This document shows, one piece after another, positions 46,501 to 58,800 of a DNA stretch of 64,000 bases. The position numbers and the translations under genes are program-made. Location of the stretch: contig NC_089325.1 of NCBI RefSeq assembly GCF_036669915.1, positions 17,673,831 through 17,737,830 on the forward strand, read 5' to 3'. Position 1 is the stretch's first letter. Each line of letters begins with the position of its first letter. A model generated the notes under the pieces. It was given only the letters and a program-made list of their open reading frames with translations. It had not been told where the DNA came from and ran no database searches. The DNA is from Pocillopora verrucosa (taxonomy: Eukaryota > Cnidaria > Anthozoa > Scleractinia > Pocilloporidae).

Positions 46501-49500
46501 ACTGCATAGCAAAAATATCCCCTCGAAATAAGGGTTGATTCTTTGTATATTATAGAAATTCCCCTTCCACAGGTGTACGGATGAAACTATTCTATTTTTT
46601 ATCAACTGTAGATCCGATAAATTTGAAGGAATTGTTTTCATATGTTGTGAGTTTTGTTTTGTTTTGTTTTTAATAGATCTTAATTAAGGAAGAAATGTAG
46701 ATCAGTTTTATTGAAGACCTACTGTTGTGTTTCTGATTCGTGTTATTTTAAATATTACAGGCGCCGCTCAAGATTGTCGAATCATGTGTTAACAACTGCA
46801 CCAGGTGTGTGTGATAATGTGATGCACTGGATTGTTTCAAGGTTACTAATAAGACTAACTTAATACGATAAATAAGCTCGAATTAGTTTCAAACGCCTGA
46901 TGTTTTTGTTTTCAAGGTCGTTTCGATCGATTTCTGCCCAGGGGCAGAGCCTTAGTCCTAAAAGAAGAGATAAAACCAACGTTCACTTAACATTGTATGA
47001 ATTTTGGAATTTTTTTCTGCCTTGTATCCTTGGTTTCAGACGACGATTGCATATCTTGATTATATTTAGACTGAAAACATAATACGTCGTCCTATGGAGA
47101 AAGAACCGTGTTTCTGCAGTCATCATTAATCTAGACAAAGAAAGTTCCAACATTGCCGTTAAACAAATTGGTGTTATTCTATTCAGCAACTCAAAAAAAG
47201 TGTTATTGGTGTTATTTCAATTTGGCCTCTAATAGTGTTCTGATCAAAAGGGGGCCACCCTCATTAGTTGAAATTAGTTTCATTAGATGCCAAGTCACGT
47301 TTGTTTTGAAACTAGTTAGCGGCATGGTTATCCGAACTTGTTTTTTTATTACTAAGACTCGTCTAGAAATGTCAAGAATTAAAAAAGGTTATGAGTTCCG
47401 TGCACCGAATATTTGAGCGAATAATTTGCATGTGAGTTAGCGAAAATAACAGGGAGGTGTGGTATCAATTGGAGGTAGATTCCCTGCTGTTCCATGATAT
47501 CGTAGAAGGATATTGTTAACTACCAATCCTACTACTTTTTCTCGATTGTGTAATTATGAAAGTGTTCAGGAGTCAAATAAATTATTCTAATGTCAGCTTG
47601 AAAGTTTTATGAAAGTTTTGGAGCTTCCTTAGCGAGTGTTTCTTTTTTATTTCTTTTTTTTTCTTTTTTTTCCTCATTTTTTTTTTTGGAGGGGGAAGGG
47701 GAGGGGATTTCGTGCGTAGAACCTTTTCTAGCGAGTGTTTTTATATTTTAATTTGTCTTCTCTTACTTACCTATTACTCCCCCTTTCTGAAAATTGAGAG
47801 ATCTTTAACACTTTACAGAGCCACATATGCATGCATATTTGCAAACCCAGCAAGCAAATTAGTCCGTAGAGTTACTTGTGAACGGGCTGCTTTATCGCTT
47901 TACTTCCTACAGCGTTCTATTGTTTTACACAAAAAGTCATCCAAACAATGTAAGCTTTTAAAGCAAGCTCAGTCATTGTTCCCGTAAAGCTTAACAGCTT
48001 TTCATGCTTGACCACCAACCTGTGTACTCCAATTAAGTTCCTTTGCAGGCTTACACGACCAATTATCGATTTCTAGTTGCAGAACCAAACGCACAAAAAG
48101 AGTATATTCGACCATTATTGCGAGCTTATTTTCACCGAGTTTTGCACACTTTTAACGCTGTGTGCAAAGCCAACAATCGTTATTTTTTGTCACTCTTTGG
48201 CACGAACTACGACTTGAATAAACATCAGGTGATGACGAGATTTTGGTGTGGTTCATGCGCGCCGAAACGGAAACTCTCTCAATACTTAGTTTTAGGAACG
48301 GGTTGATAGCTGTACATACTTGGTAGCCTTTTAAGTGCAAAGTAAGCATTTTCAGTTCTCTATGGACAGTTACTAAATGTTGTTTTCCTGAATTCACATA
48401 TAACACGTGAACATTACAGAGTCGCACATGTTTGTCTTCGAAGGAGAGGGAAACTAGCGTTCCCCAAATTCTTTGAAGCTTCCGTGCGTCCTGTGACGAA
48501 GTCTAAGCTTTCGATGGGATGTCACAATTGAATCGTCGCTTACTTCTTCTTTAGAAGTTAAATCATCACTATTTAAGTTGTTTTTTAACAGTGGTTATCG
48601 CCGCTTTATTTTCAAATATACAACAGCGTGTTCGACATCGTTTCGGCGCGTGATTTTCTTTTTCTTAATATGCTTTGACAAACAGAAGTAAGAAATAAAC
48701 ACCATTTTGTTGTTTGTGATATTTGGAGGCGAGAGGTCGCCGCGAGACGTAAAAGATAGCGCTGAATAGAGTGTTAACAGCAGATAAGAGCTGAACGAAC
48801 AGCAGATCAAAAAATGAATTTATTTTCTCTTGTTGGCGAAGTGTGGGGTCGTTTAATTTGCTGTCGGTGCTTTGTGTAAGAAAAGAGTAACTCGTACTAG
48901 CACAAAAACAACTTATTAGAATTACAATAGAGGTTGGCTTGATGAAGAGCTATTCAATTTTTAATCACTCCAGCCCCAGCTGTGGTAGATGTGCATCAAG
49001 ATTAACAGATAAAACATTTTACACCATAAACATACACGTAATTTTTGAACGTGCGAGATTATAGAAGAATATTAAGTAACGAATTTACAGTAGACAGAGG
49101 AAAAGCTCTAAAATTTCAAACTAGTTCGCTCATCTTGAAAGGGGTCAATCGCAATAAAAGACAAATTACATTTTTGAATATGACAGAGTGAAAGGATTGA
49201 AATTGAAACCATTATTTTTTAACCAAAACAAACGTTTGTCTAGTAAAGTAATACACTGGCTTTGAGCACAATAACGCCGACAGTTTGTAAACCATTGGCA
49301 CCGGAATTCATATCCGAAAAGTAAACAAATTTCGACAAATTACTCATTGAAAAACCTGCTTTTGGTTCGTCAGAGCAAGAAAGCGCTCAGGATGGCTCAA
49401 ATGGCCATCTAAGTAAACATACTGGTTTGTATTTGGACGACCTTACGATGTTTTTAGCTTGGGTAAAAAAATTACATCTTGGCAAAATTGTAGAAAAAAG

Positions 49501-50404
49501 TTTTCATACTTACCAAATAAGTATTGTGAGCCCTGTCGATAACGTAGACACAATAGCCACCCAAGAAAATGTTGAGCGAGTAAAATGTAAATATCAGTTG
49601 GAAAGGAAACTTCAAAAAGTAGGCTTTTATTAGGAAAATGGACGAGATCTCCGTTTGTGTCACAGATGCGAACAATGCTGTGGCACGATTGTCTACAAAC
49701 ATGTTGTGTTCTTTCACGTACTTTGCCATCAGATATAATCTTAGGAAAACCAAAAGCTGAAGTTCATAAGGCATGCCATAGTGGTCTAACAGAGGCGGAA
49801 CATGAAACAGACAGAGAACCACTTCTACCAAACAGGTGGGAAACAGCGAAGTCATAACAAATCTCTCTGACTCGTGGTAAATGTTCCTTACGATTAAGTA
49901 GCTGAGTTCGTTTACATTCATACGATAAATTGTGAAGGAGGTCAGCAGCGATAAAACAGAGAGAACGGACTTCACTACTAAAGCTGCAAGTCTGTTCGGA
50001 TTATCAAGAGCAGTACGCAAATCTCCTGGTGATAGCTCTTCATCGGAGACTCTACCTCGCGTGGTGAGTTCAATATCCACCAGTGCTAAGACAGCCGATA
50101 CAAGTCCCATGACACACGCAACACTTGACAACATCTTAATCCTCCGCTTGTAAAATTTCTTAGCTGCGTCAAAATCTCTAAAAGATAGCAATGCCTGATC
50201 AGGAGCCTCGAGCCTTGCAGATATTTTGCGGGTAATCACCTTCTTCCGAGTCCTACACTTTTCCGTAGGTTTTATAGAAGAATTGTCCGGCTCTACATTG
50301 ACACAGTTCACTCGCCGATGACTTTCCATGTCCGTAATGATGTTGATGTTCCTTAAATGTATCTTATCCCTCGCAGTATGTGTTTGTTCTGCGGAGAAAT
50401 CCAT
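43551..50404 (-). CDS. SK-like calcium-activated potassium channel (KCNN family)
   Basis: Five exons in phase give 658 residues: 50404-49514, 45976-45775, 45379-45185, 44394-44228 and 44072-43551. Exon 1 holds the cytosolic N-terminus and S1-S5: S1 about 91-113, S2 139-160, S3 183-204, S4 214-230 (LQLLVFLRLYLMAKYVKEHN), S5 264-288. Exon 2 holds the pore and S6 with the selectivity filter TMTTLGFGDVVPK (GFG at 311-313, where vertebrate SK channels have GYG). Exon 3 is the calmodulin-binding helix region (GKKNLAATCIQNTWRLHRFI, then FQHKLAESVRRWRIARKSW). Exons 4-5 carry a coiled coil and a Ser-rich tail. S4 lacks the regular Arg ladder, as expected for a Ca2+/calmodulin-gated channel that is not voltage gated. 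Intron 1 is 3.5 kb. This is a divergent SK paralogue, not a one-to-one vertebrate orthologue. Confidence 0.85.
44836..44862 (+). repeat. Poly-C tract
   Basis: C-rich low-complexity run in an intron of the SK-like gene. Confidence 0.7.
45977..49513. other. Intron 1 of the SK-like channel gene
   Basis: 3.5 kb between GTAAGT donor (minus strand, 49513) and CCAG acceptor (45977). It holds a T-rich then G-rich low-complexity stretch at 47640-47705 and a (GTTTT)n tract at about 46648-46671. No nested gene is recognised. Confidence 0.6.
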
Positions 50405-53400
50405 TAAGAATTGGTTAAATTCTTGTTGTAATACCTAAAGCTCAGAGGTCGGTATCGGACACATGAACCAAAACAAGGAATTATTCTAATGCCCGTAACT
50501 AAGCCAGCGGTAATTTACGCGACCTCACGAACAATAATTAACGCAGCACGTAGCGTGTATTTGTAGACACTAACCAATAATGTTCGGTTTGCCGCTATCA
50601 AATAGATAAAAAGTACAATCATATTAGAATGAGTTAAACCCTACAAGGGATCTACAGTTGGTGGAAACATATGCTCTTAAGACTCACTGATGATAATATT
50701 ACGACGATAAATTTTCATTTCAAAAATTGTTTCCTTGTTATGGGATTTGTGGCAACACTTAAGTGAAAGATGGACAAGATAAAAACAATGTTTTCAAATC
50801 GCAAACAAGCTCAACGGAAAAACCAAATAATTATGAAGCTATGTTTATTTTATGTTTTATATGCATGTCGGTTCTCTTATTTACCGCAATTACGGTACAC
50901 TTGACAACGACGTCAATAACTTCCACAGAGAGTTGACAAAAGGCACTAAATTTTTATTAACTACAGCGTAGTACTGTGTGAAGGATCTATTGTTTCTCAT
51001 TTGAATTCATTACCGGAATATGTGGAAAAAAAATATGAGAAGAGTGAATCAAACGCTGTTTTGAAGTTTCCAGTCGCGCCGTTTCTTTATCTTCCATGTT
51101 ATCGCCAAGAATGCACGCAGGAGTCGCACAACAAACAATTAAGTTCACCAGGCTGTTAGAATGGTAAATATAGTCATGCACATATGCCTTTTGGGCATAA
51201 AACTGAAATGATAAGAATCTTTTTGCAATGTATGAGTTTTTCTATATTTTCATATCATGTGCTTTAATGACAATATTTCAAAATAATAATAATATTAATA
51301 ATAATAATAAAATTCCTTAAAAAAAATTAGTGGCTTATGAAAGAAACTGTGGCATTCAGTAGTTTACTGCATTTGAAAAGATGCAGGCCCGATGTTTAAT
51401 GGAACATATAAACTTAAATAAACTGAAATACTCTCTGCAGGCCTATGTGGCCAGCAACGCGTTCTCTCAAGTAACACGGGGAAACTGTCACAGTTTTAGT
51501 TTGTCACAAAGAAAGAAAGATTCCTCCGTAGCAGGCGTAGTATAATCGGTTACAAATCACAGTCGATCGCAGGTTATCAGTTTCGAAGATATAAAGAAAA
51601 AACAAATAATCTTCTCTAACTGATCGTTGCTTCGGCTGTATTCAAAGCAGAGACAAGCGTGTGTTTCTTGTAAATTATTCATATATCGTTCGCCAATGCT
51701 ATCACTGTAATAAGTGTTTCCGATGGTTGCTAAAATAAAAATTCAAATATAATAACAACATTAATGATGTAAAATTTGGTCGATTGACGGAATCGCGTGC
51801 TAGATCCATGCAAAAAAAAAAAAAGTCTCCTTGCCAAATGAACAGGAATAGATAGTTCCCTTATTCAAACTTGTTTGAAAGGTGTCGCATCCAAGAAAAA
51901 GGGCGGGTACTTTGTCCACTCCATATCATTTAAACTCGTTGCAAGATTAACAGTGGGAAGAAATATCCCTCGTTCATATCTCTCAGTTTTATTCACCTTT
52001 GAGCTTTTGTCCCTGGCTTCGTAGATATTTGTTTCGAAAGGAATAACTGGTGTATGGGTAGATGACAAATTGAATAACTAAAGTTCATTTTCGATGTAAA
52101 CAGCTGGTTTACGTTTAGCGAAATGTATTAATTTTTTGTTTTCGCTTCAAACTCGGAAAGACAATTATGTCTTTGAAAGACACCGTCATAAGCTACAGTA
52201 AGAAGCTGTTATTTGTTTATGCTAATCATTTGGTGACAAAAGCTATGTTTGCCGCGGCGAATGAAATGGTTTTTTTTTTAAATTTTTGTTGACACTATCG
52301 TGGAGACTGAAGAAACCGAACGCGATGAAATCGACAAGAATGAAATGTACACCAACTAAATATTTCCAAATATTTCCATATTCAGCGGGAAAAAAAGATA
52401 AGGGGAAAAAATTTAAAAGATTTCAAGAAGCAACGATGACTATTTCCATTTGGGTTCATTCAACGACGCTTAATTAAAAAGGCGTACTTCATTTTCTTAA
52501 CTGTTATTTTTCGTTGTTTTATGATGAAAGAAATTAGAGCGCTGACACGTCCGGTGGGGTATTAATTTAGGGAGTAAAACAACTGCATTACTTACTGTAC
52601 ACACTCGTTAGTAGACTGTACGATTTGTTCATTTGTACCAAGTCCCGTTAGGCATCATCATACATTTCATATATATTTCTTCACACTTTCTCTGCTCCGT
52701 CGAGAAATTCATTTCAAAGGAAAAATTATTGAACTGAAAAGCCTTTGGATAACAACTTTTCCTTAATTGGACGTTCACTCATGGTAATACCCAAGCAAAT
52801 TTATTAAAGTGATAGTGGAAGCTAGAGGAATATGAACAAATCAGCTAGAAGCCAGATCAAGCACATCATGAAATATATCATCATTTGAGGAAAGTTAACT
52901 TGGCCGGGAACACTTAGGGACTGCCGGCCCCCTAATCTTATGCCGATAGAAATAAAATAGAACAATGAATGCTGTTAATATATACCATCATGATCTAGGA
53001 GCTTTTTAGTAAGCTGAGAAGGAAAACACCTTTAACCTCAAGTTATTAAGAATGCATATCAAGCCGTGCTTTACACCTTTGCACGTGTCCCTGCTTTGTC
53101 TTTGCGAATGTTCAGAAACCGAACGACATCCTGTAATCATCTTAGTCTTCTATGCGCTCTCTTATTTTTATTTTTCACCAAAATACCCCAGTTATTCTAA
53201 CCCCAATGACAATTCCGTTAATTATCTCTTAAAGTGATGCATTTGGGCCTTAAAGTGGATTTTCAGAAAGGACTTTCTATCAATCTGGAACCTGAGGACA
53301 ATGGAATAATACCTTTCTTATCTCCGACAGCTCACCTTGTCCCTTATCGATACTGTGGCAGACCCTTTATGTCAGTCAACCTTTCTGTTGGAAAACTTTA

Positions 53401-55415
53401 AGAGAGCGATTACTCGCAAGCTCGTTCGTTCTCGCTGCTTGTAGGTGGTATGCGGCGGTCATCAAAAGCAAGTACAACCCAGTCTGGCGGCCGAGTGCGT
53501 TAACGGTCTCAAAACAGTCTCTCGCTTGATAAAAAATTTACAACTTTTTCCATCATTCTTAAAACGTCAGCATTGTTTCACCTTAATTGGTTGGATTCAT
53601 AAGAGGGTATTGCGCAAAAATTTGAGCTTCTGCGATTGTTTTCTTTTGTCTGGTTGTTCTGATGGTCTTGCACTCAATTCTGTGTTCTCAGGTCTGTCCT
53701 TTCGTTTACATAGCATTTCACCAATCTGAGAATAACTGGCTTTCTCTGACATTGACACCTCTAACTAAGTTCTGATAGCTTCCTTCCGCTGTAGATGATA
53801 TTAGGCTACTTATACCTAATTTTCCGAAAGAAGAATTCACCTATCTACCTCGTAATTAATTTCTGTATGATGTACGTAAAGAGTCTTTTTGTTTTTTATT
53901 TTTCTGGCTGCTGTGTTGCTAGATGAAGCAGTTCTTACAAGCGAGCCCTTACGCAGGTTAGTAATTGTGAATACGGACTTCCTTTCCCATATCGTATGCA
54001 GCCGGCTTTAGTCTGAAATATAAATACCTTTTGTTACTGAGTACTGACAACAATAACCTGGGTCAGCATGATGCGTGAATAGTCGTAGACGTGTTTTAAG
54101 TGAGAAAGAGAAGGCTGTATTCAAAATCATTAAATCATTGTTGGTTTTTTTGGTCGAAAACAGAACAATTCCGCAGCACTGCTAGTTGCATCAATTCTGA
54201 GTATTCGCAACTTCCTTTACGCAAAGTGAAAGGGTATTTTAAATATTGATTGAAAATTTCGGCCTCACCTGAAACGGAAGTCACTAAATTATCTCCATCA
54301 ATGTGATAAGCAGTTCTTTCGCTGTGGGATATGATCACAAAACTGTTGAATGTTAGATACATATAGGATTTCTTGCAAATTGATGTGTCCTTTGATTTTA
54401 GTTGCTCTCCCTAAATTAATTACTGTCGCGTTGTGATGTCGAGGCAACCATCATCGCTGTAACTATTTTTAAGAAATGCCACAGAGTAAGTGACTCGTTT
54501 GTAATTTCGCTATGTATCAGTTTGCCTTTTATGTAAACAGCTTGGCATAGGCATCAGTGACACCCTTTTAGTTTCTGTCACTTCTCTGTAATTAAAGAGG
54601 CAAAGTTTGCATTTGGACGAAATTACAACTGTTTTACTTCACGGCCATTTTGACTAAGGCAGAACAAAGATTGCATTATAGAAAGTGTTTGACTCAAAAA
54701 TATCGCATCAAAAAAATTTAAATTTTTAGTAGAAAACGCCGCACTTATTGAGAAAAAAATTGTGAAGAATAGCCGAATAATGGTAGAAATGTCTGATAGG
54801 CGAACCAATTAAAGCGAAGGATTTCGTTAAAACTGCACATCAACCACCCAGTTTTGCCTTGTTTTTCGTGGGCAACTGCTGGCGGGGTTACTCGAACATC
54901 CCCCTCTTCGTCCTAAAAACGTTCGATTTTGTATACCATTTCCTTTGCCCCAAAGCTAATGTTTATGAGAAGACTTCTTTTTACAGCAACTATTCAACAA
55001 CTTCACAGATTTAGATTGCTATCTGCAGCCTAGATTTCAAGAATCTCCGTGGTAAGTTACAACAACGTTTTCCGATTCAAATCGCTGAATGGATCATCGA
55101 AAGATGAGCAGAGCCGGTGCTTTCAATGATAATAGCAAACTTTTGATTAAATGTTCCTTCTCTTCATGTGTAGTCAAAAGAAAGTGTTTTAAAAAAAGCG
55201 AATCCTACCATGTAATTACCTGCCATTAACTGCCTTCACGTGAACAAAACTGACCAGACAAACCTCAGGATACGAACAAAGAGCTCTAGAAAAAGTTGCT
55301 TATAATCAGGGAAGAAAAGATGGAGAACATTTAATGATTATGGGAATCGCAGGATTAGCTACCGTAGTCGCTGTTTCACTTCTTCGGAAATTTTTACGCA
55401 GGACGTAGACAATTA
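50405..55415. other. Gene-poor DNA downstream of the window's last firm gene
   Basis: Contains the SK-like promoter side (50405 on), an (AAT)n microsatellite at about 51283-51312 and scattered short frames. The frame at 51865-52068 (minus, MSSTHTPVIPFETNIYEARD start) is the least random-looking, but it has no known domain. Confidence 0.35.
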
Positions 55416-55869
55416 CAGTCAAATGTCCACTAACGACCACCTTAAACTCTCTACAACAGCCCCTTCCTAGCAACGGCCACTTTGTGATACCCCGGCAGAC
55501 AGACCTCACATTTGTCCTCTCCCCAGTAACCACCTCCACTGAACGATGAAAGCTAAAAAATAATCTAGACACCACCCAAGCCCCATGGAGACTGATAACT
55601 CGTCCGTAATAAGAGTCTGCAATGACAATTTTTGCTAACTACCCTCGATAGGTTTATTTTGCCAATCAAAAAGTTGTGCAGCTGTTGTACTCGCTTTCTT
55701 CAACTTATCTGTTAACATTTTATTCGGTGAATGAAGTTTTAATATTGCTATTTCTGCTTTGACCGTCTCTCATATCTATCTCCTACAGAAATAAAAGTGT
55801 CATACTAGACTCCAACCTCCCAACGACGACCAATGCCACCAAGATGGCTGTCGTGGAGAGGTTCGACTG
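55416..55869. mobile_element. Pogo/Tigger-like MITE
   Basis: The left end is CAGTC followed by aaatgtccactaacgaccacc, with further blocks ctctctacaacagcc and caacggccac. The right end, read in reverse, is CAGTCGAACCTCTCC, then acgacagcc. Inverted ends beginning CAGT and the repeated 'ctctacaacggccac' style blocks are typical of pogo-type elements I remember from cnidarians. A TA lies before the left end (55414-55415); the right flank is TG. No transposase is inside, and the length is about 454 bp. Confidence 0.5.
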
Positions 55870-58800
55870 TGTGTTACAGTTAAGGGAAGAGAAATCGTTT
55901 TAGACATAAGATTTTAATTTATTTTAAAATAATAATTATAATAATAACATACGTGCTCATCAACTCGCTGGACCACAAGTTGGCAAACAACTGCCACAAT
56001 GGGTTGGCAAAGGATTTCGTGTTGAAAAACTTTTGCATGTTTCTTTACCTATTCTACTGACTTGTTTGTTACACGAGAAAAGGTAACAAAATCCATGATT
56101 TGTCAAATATGAACCATGCGTGTTTGTGCTTGCTAAGAAGCATTTCAAATGTACCGTAAAAACAAATTTACTTGGCCCAAATTCATTGTCAGTTTTCATA
56201 AATGCCTGCGGCTACAACAAGTTGTGAGACATTTTTGCTGCTTTTTCCACAGTTTTTTACCATTCAGTGTTTCATGTCGCGATAATTTGTTGGTTAAGCA
56301 ACGTTATTTTAAAAATTTCAATTTTTTTTTTCACATAGAGTTAGCTGGTGAGGCTGAGAATCAATGAAACGATTAATTCAAGTGAAATATAACACACGGG
56401 TAAAAAATTCCAATAAGCAGGAGGCAAACCAAGTTGAACTCCACTGGCTATTTATGAGCATAAAGGAATGTTAGAGGACACTAGTGCGGTAGTTGTGTCA
56501 TGAACTGATCGCAAGTAATTGCTGTAACCGCAGAATGGTACGGTGTAAATCTGCCCTAAATGTCCTTTTACTTTCCAAGAGATACGAATTTAAATGAGCT
56601 GTTTTCAATTGCGTTTCTCCTCCACATGCATGACCCTCAAAACAAGCTTTGGGTAAATTATCTAGTTAGCATAAGGTTGTCTTTAGATTTGGTCATCATA
56701 CCTTTGTTTGTAGGAGCGTGCAAACATGAATAGTAATCTCTAGGTCTTTAAAAAAGATGTCAAAATCTTGTAAAAATTATCTACATCATAACAACTGAGA
56801 TATGCGCGTGTACCTCTCAATTTTCTGAGTTCAACGTTAGTTATACTGTCATTGTTTGTGTTGACTTTGACAATAAGTCTAGGTAATAACGTGATTTTGA
56901 GCGCAATTTGGTGTTTAAAAACACGAGTAAATTTTCAAAACAATAGAATTGCACGAGTCTGTAGGGCAAGTGAAATTTGAAGTCTTTGAAAATTTTACAA
57001 GTGTTTACTGACACCACATTGCAAGAGAAATCATGTAATTACTTGTTTGTAATGTACGTGAAAAAAACATCACAGAAAGGCGAAACAGACAAAAATTTTG
57101 AAGGAGCGCGCGCGCTATTTGTAATTTGCACTCGTGTTACATGTGAATGCACTCGTTTTCAGCCAATCAGAAGCGCGTAATTTTCATGTACATTATTATA
57201 AGGGAAAGTAAATCATATCCATGGAATTGTGAGAATTGTGGGAATTACCAGTAACCGATGAAAGGAAAAAAAAGCTATTGATGGTTAAGGAGATATACAA
57301 AAGAAGGAGGACTAGTCCTATTGTGGACTCGTAAAACAAGATTTTATGTTGCTTCACTAGATAGCGGACTGGCTTTGCATTTTCTGGTCTGAGCTTGTGC
57401 CAAAGCGAAAAAATTATATACATATATACAAAAATATAAAAGGTATGAAAATATCATTCACTAAAATGTCGATGCAACAATAACTGAAGAACAATTCTGT
57501 TGTTCAGCTAACAGTAAGATGAGCTATTTCTCTGCTATTTAGACGGGTTTAGTCGTTTGATTGTATTGTAAGGCCACTTGTTTGTTTTAAGTCATGCTGT
57601 TTGAGTTATTGCTACTTCAACTCGTGCCAAAAATAAAGCATATCAGTTGAATATGTAAACGGTCGTCTATTTAGATGAGCGCTTTGAACATTTGAATCCT
57701 ACATTTTTGTTTAGTGTTTACTTTTTGTATTTCCTCTCCTTAGTTGCGACTCTAACTGAAGCTTTGCGATAGCCATTTATAAATAAGTTTGGACGAACAA
57801 AGCGCTAAGACAAAACTAATTAGCATTATAGTGAAGCACACTAGTGATTACAACTCCGCTTAATCCATCCAACAGGTATTACTTACCCCTACGAACATTG
57901 TCCACTTTAACTGAGTTATAAAGCAATGTTGGATGGGTCCTCTTTGCATTGTCACTCAGGAGTATCATTAACTCCCAGGTTAACCCGCAAATTCCTCAAT
58001 TGAGGAAAACCACCTTTCTTACCTGTTATGACGGTACTGCACTACCTTGACAAGGGCTTTCTACAAGCAGCAGAAATCTTATTCCAGTTTCTGCACGTCT
58101 GGGGTTCCCTCCATTAATGTAGCCCGTCAACACAATAACAATGCAATCATTTATCATAAAAAATTTACATTGTTACCTCTTCCGCGAGGAAAACTGCCAA
58201 CCCTATTTTGCTCGTAAGATAAACAAAAAGGCGTGTATGTTGTGGCAGTTTTCTCGGATCCAAGAGAATGTCATTACATCAGTTATTCAAATATCCTGAA
58301 TGAAAAGCTATATTCGTTACGTGACTCTTTCACGGCAAACAAAAGCAACGCCGCTTGTTTAGCAGAATAAAATATTATTTAAAGGCATTCAGAGGGTACG
58401 TGTCTTGTTGCCAACACAACAGGTAGTAAAGTCCACAAATTGTCACTGTTTGGGATTTCTCCTGATCTCAATAGGCTCATTTGCCTTTCTCAATGACGAT
58501 TTTCACAGCTCTAATTAGATCTCCCGCCCTAACGAATTGCAACTGGAAAAACTAGTGATAACGAGAATCATGTCTCCTGGCAATTTTTCAAAACTGGTGC
58601 GATGACAACGGCGAGAAAACTGAACGTTCATGAAGAACAAGTAAGTGAAAGCTGAATACCAATTACCCATAACTCAAATTTTCTCAGTTAACTTGAAAAG
58701 ATTCCCATATAATTCAAGTTTTCTGACTATTTCACAGGTTCTGAACATAGTCCTTTCCTCCCCATGGAAAACCTCATGTTTTTTTCCTGCTGCTGCTTGG

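Noticed and set aside
51865-52068. 67-codon minus-strand frame as a small protein or first exon
   Set aside because: No signal peptide, domain or matching downstream exon; length is within chance for this composition.
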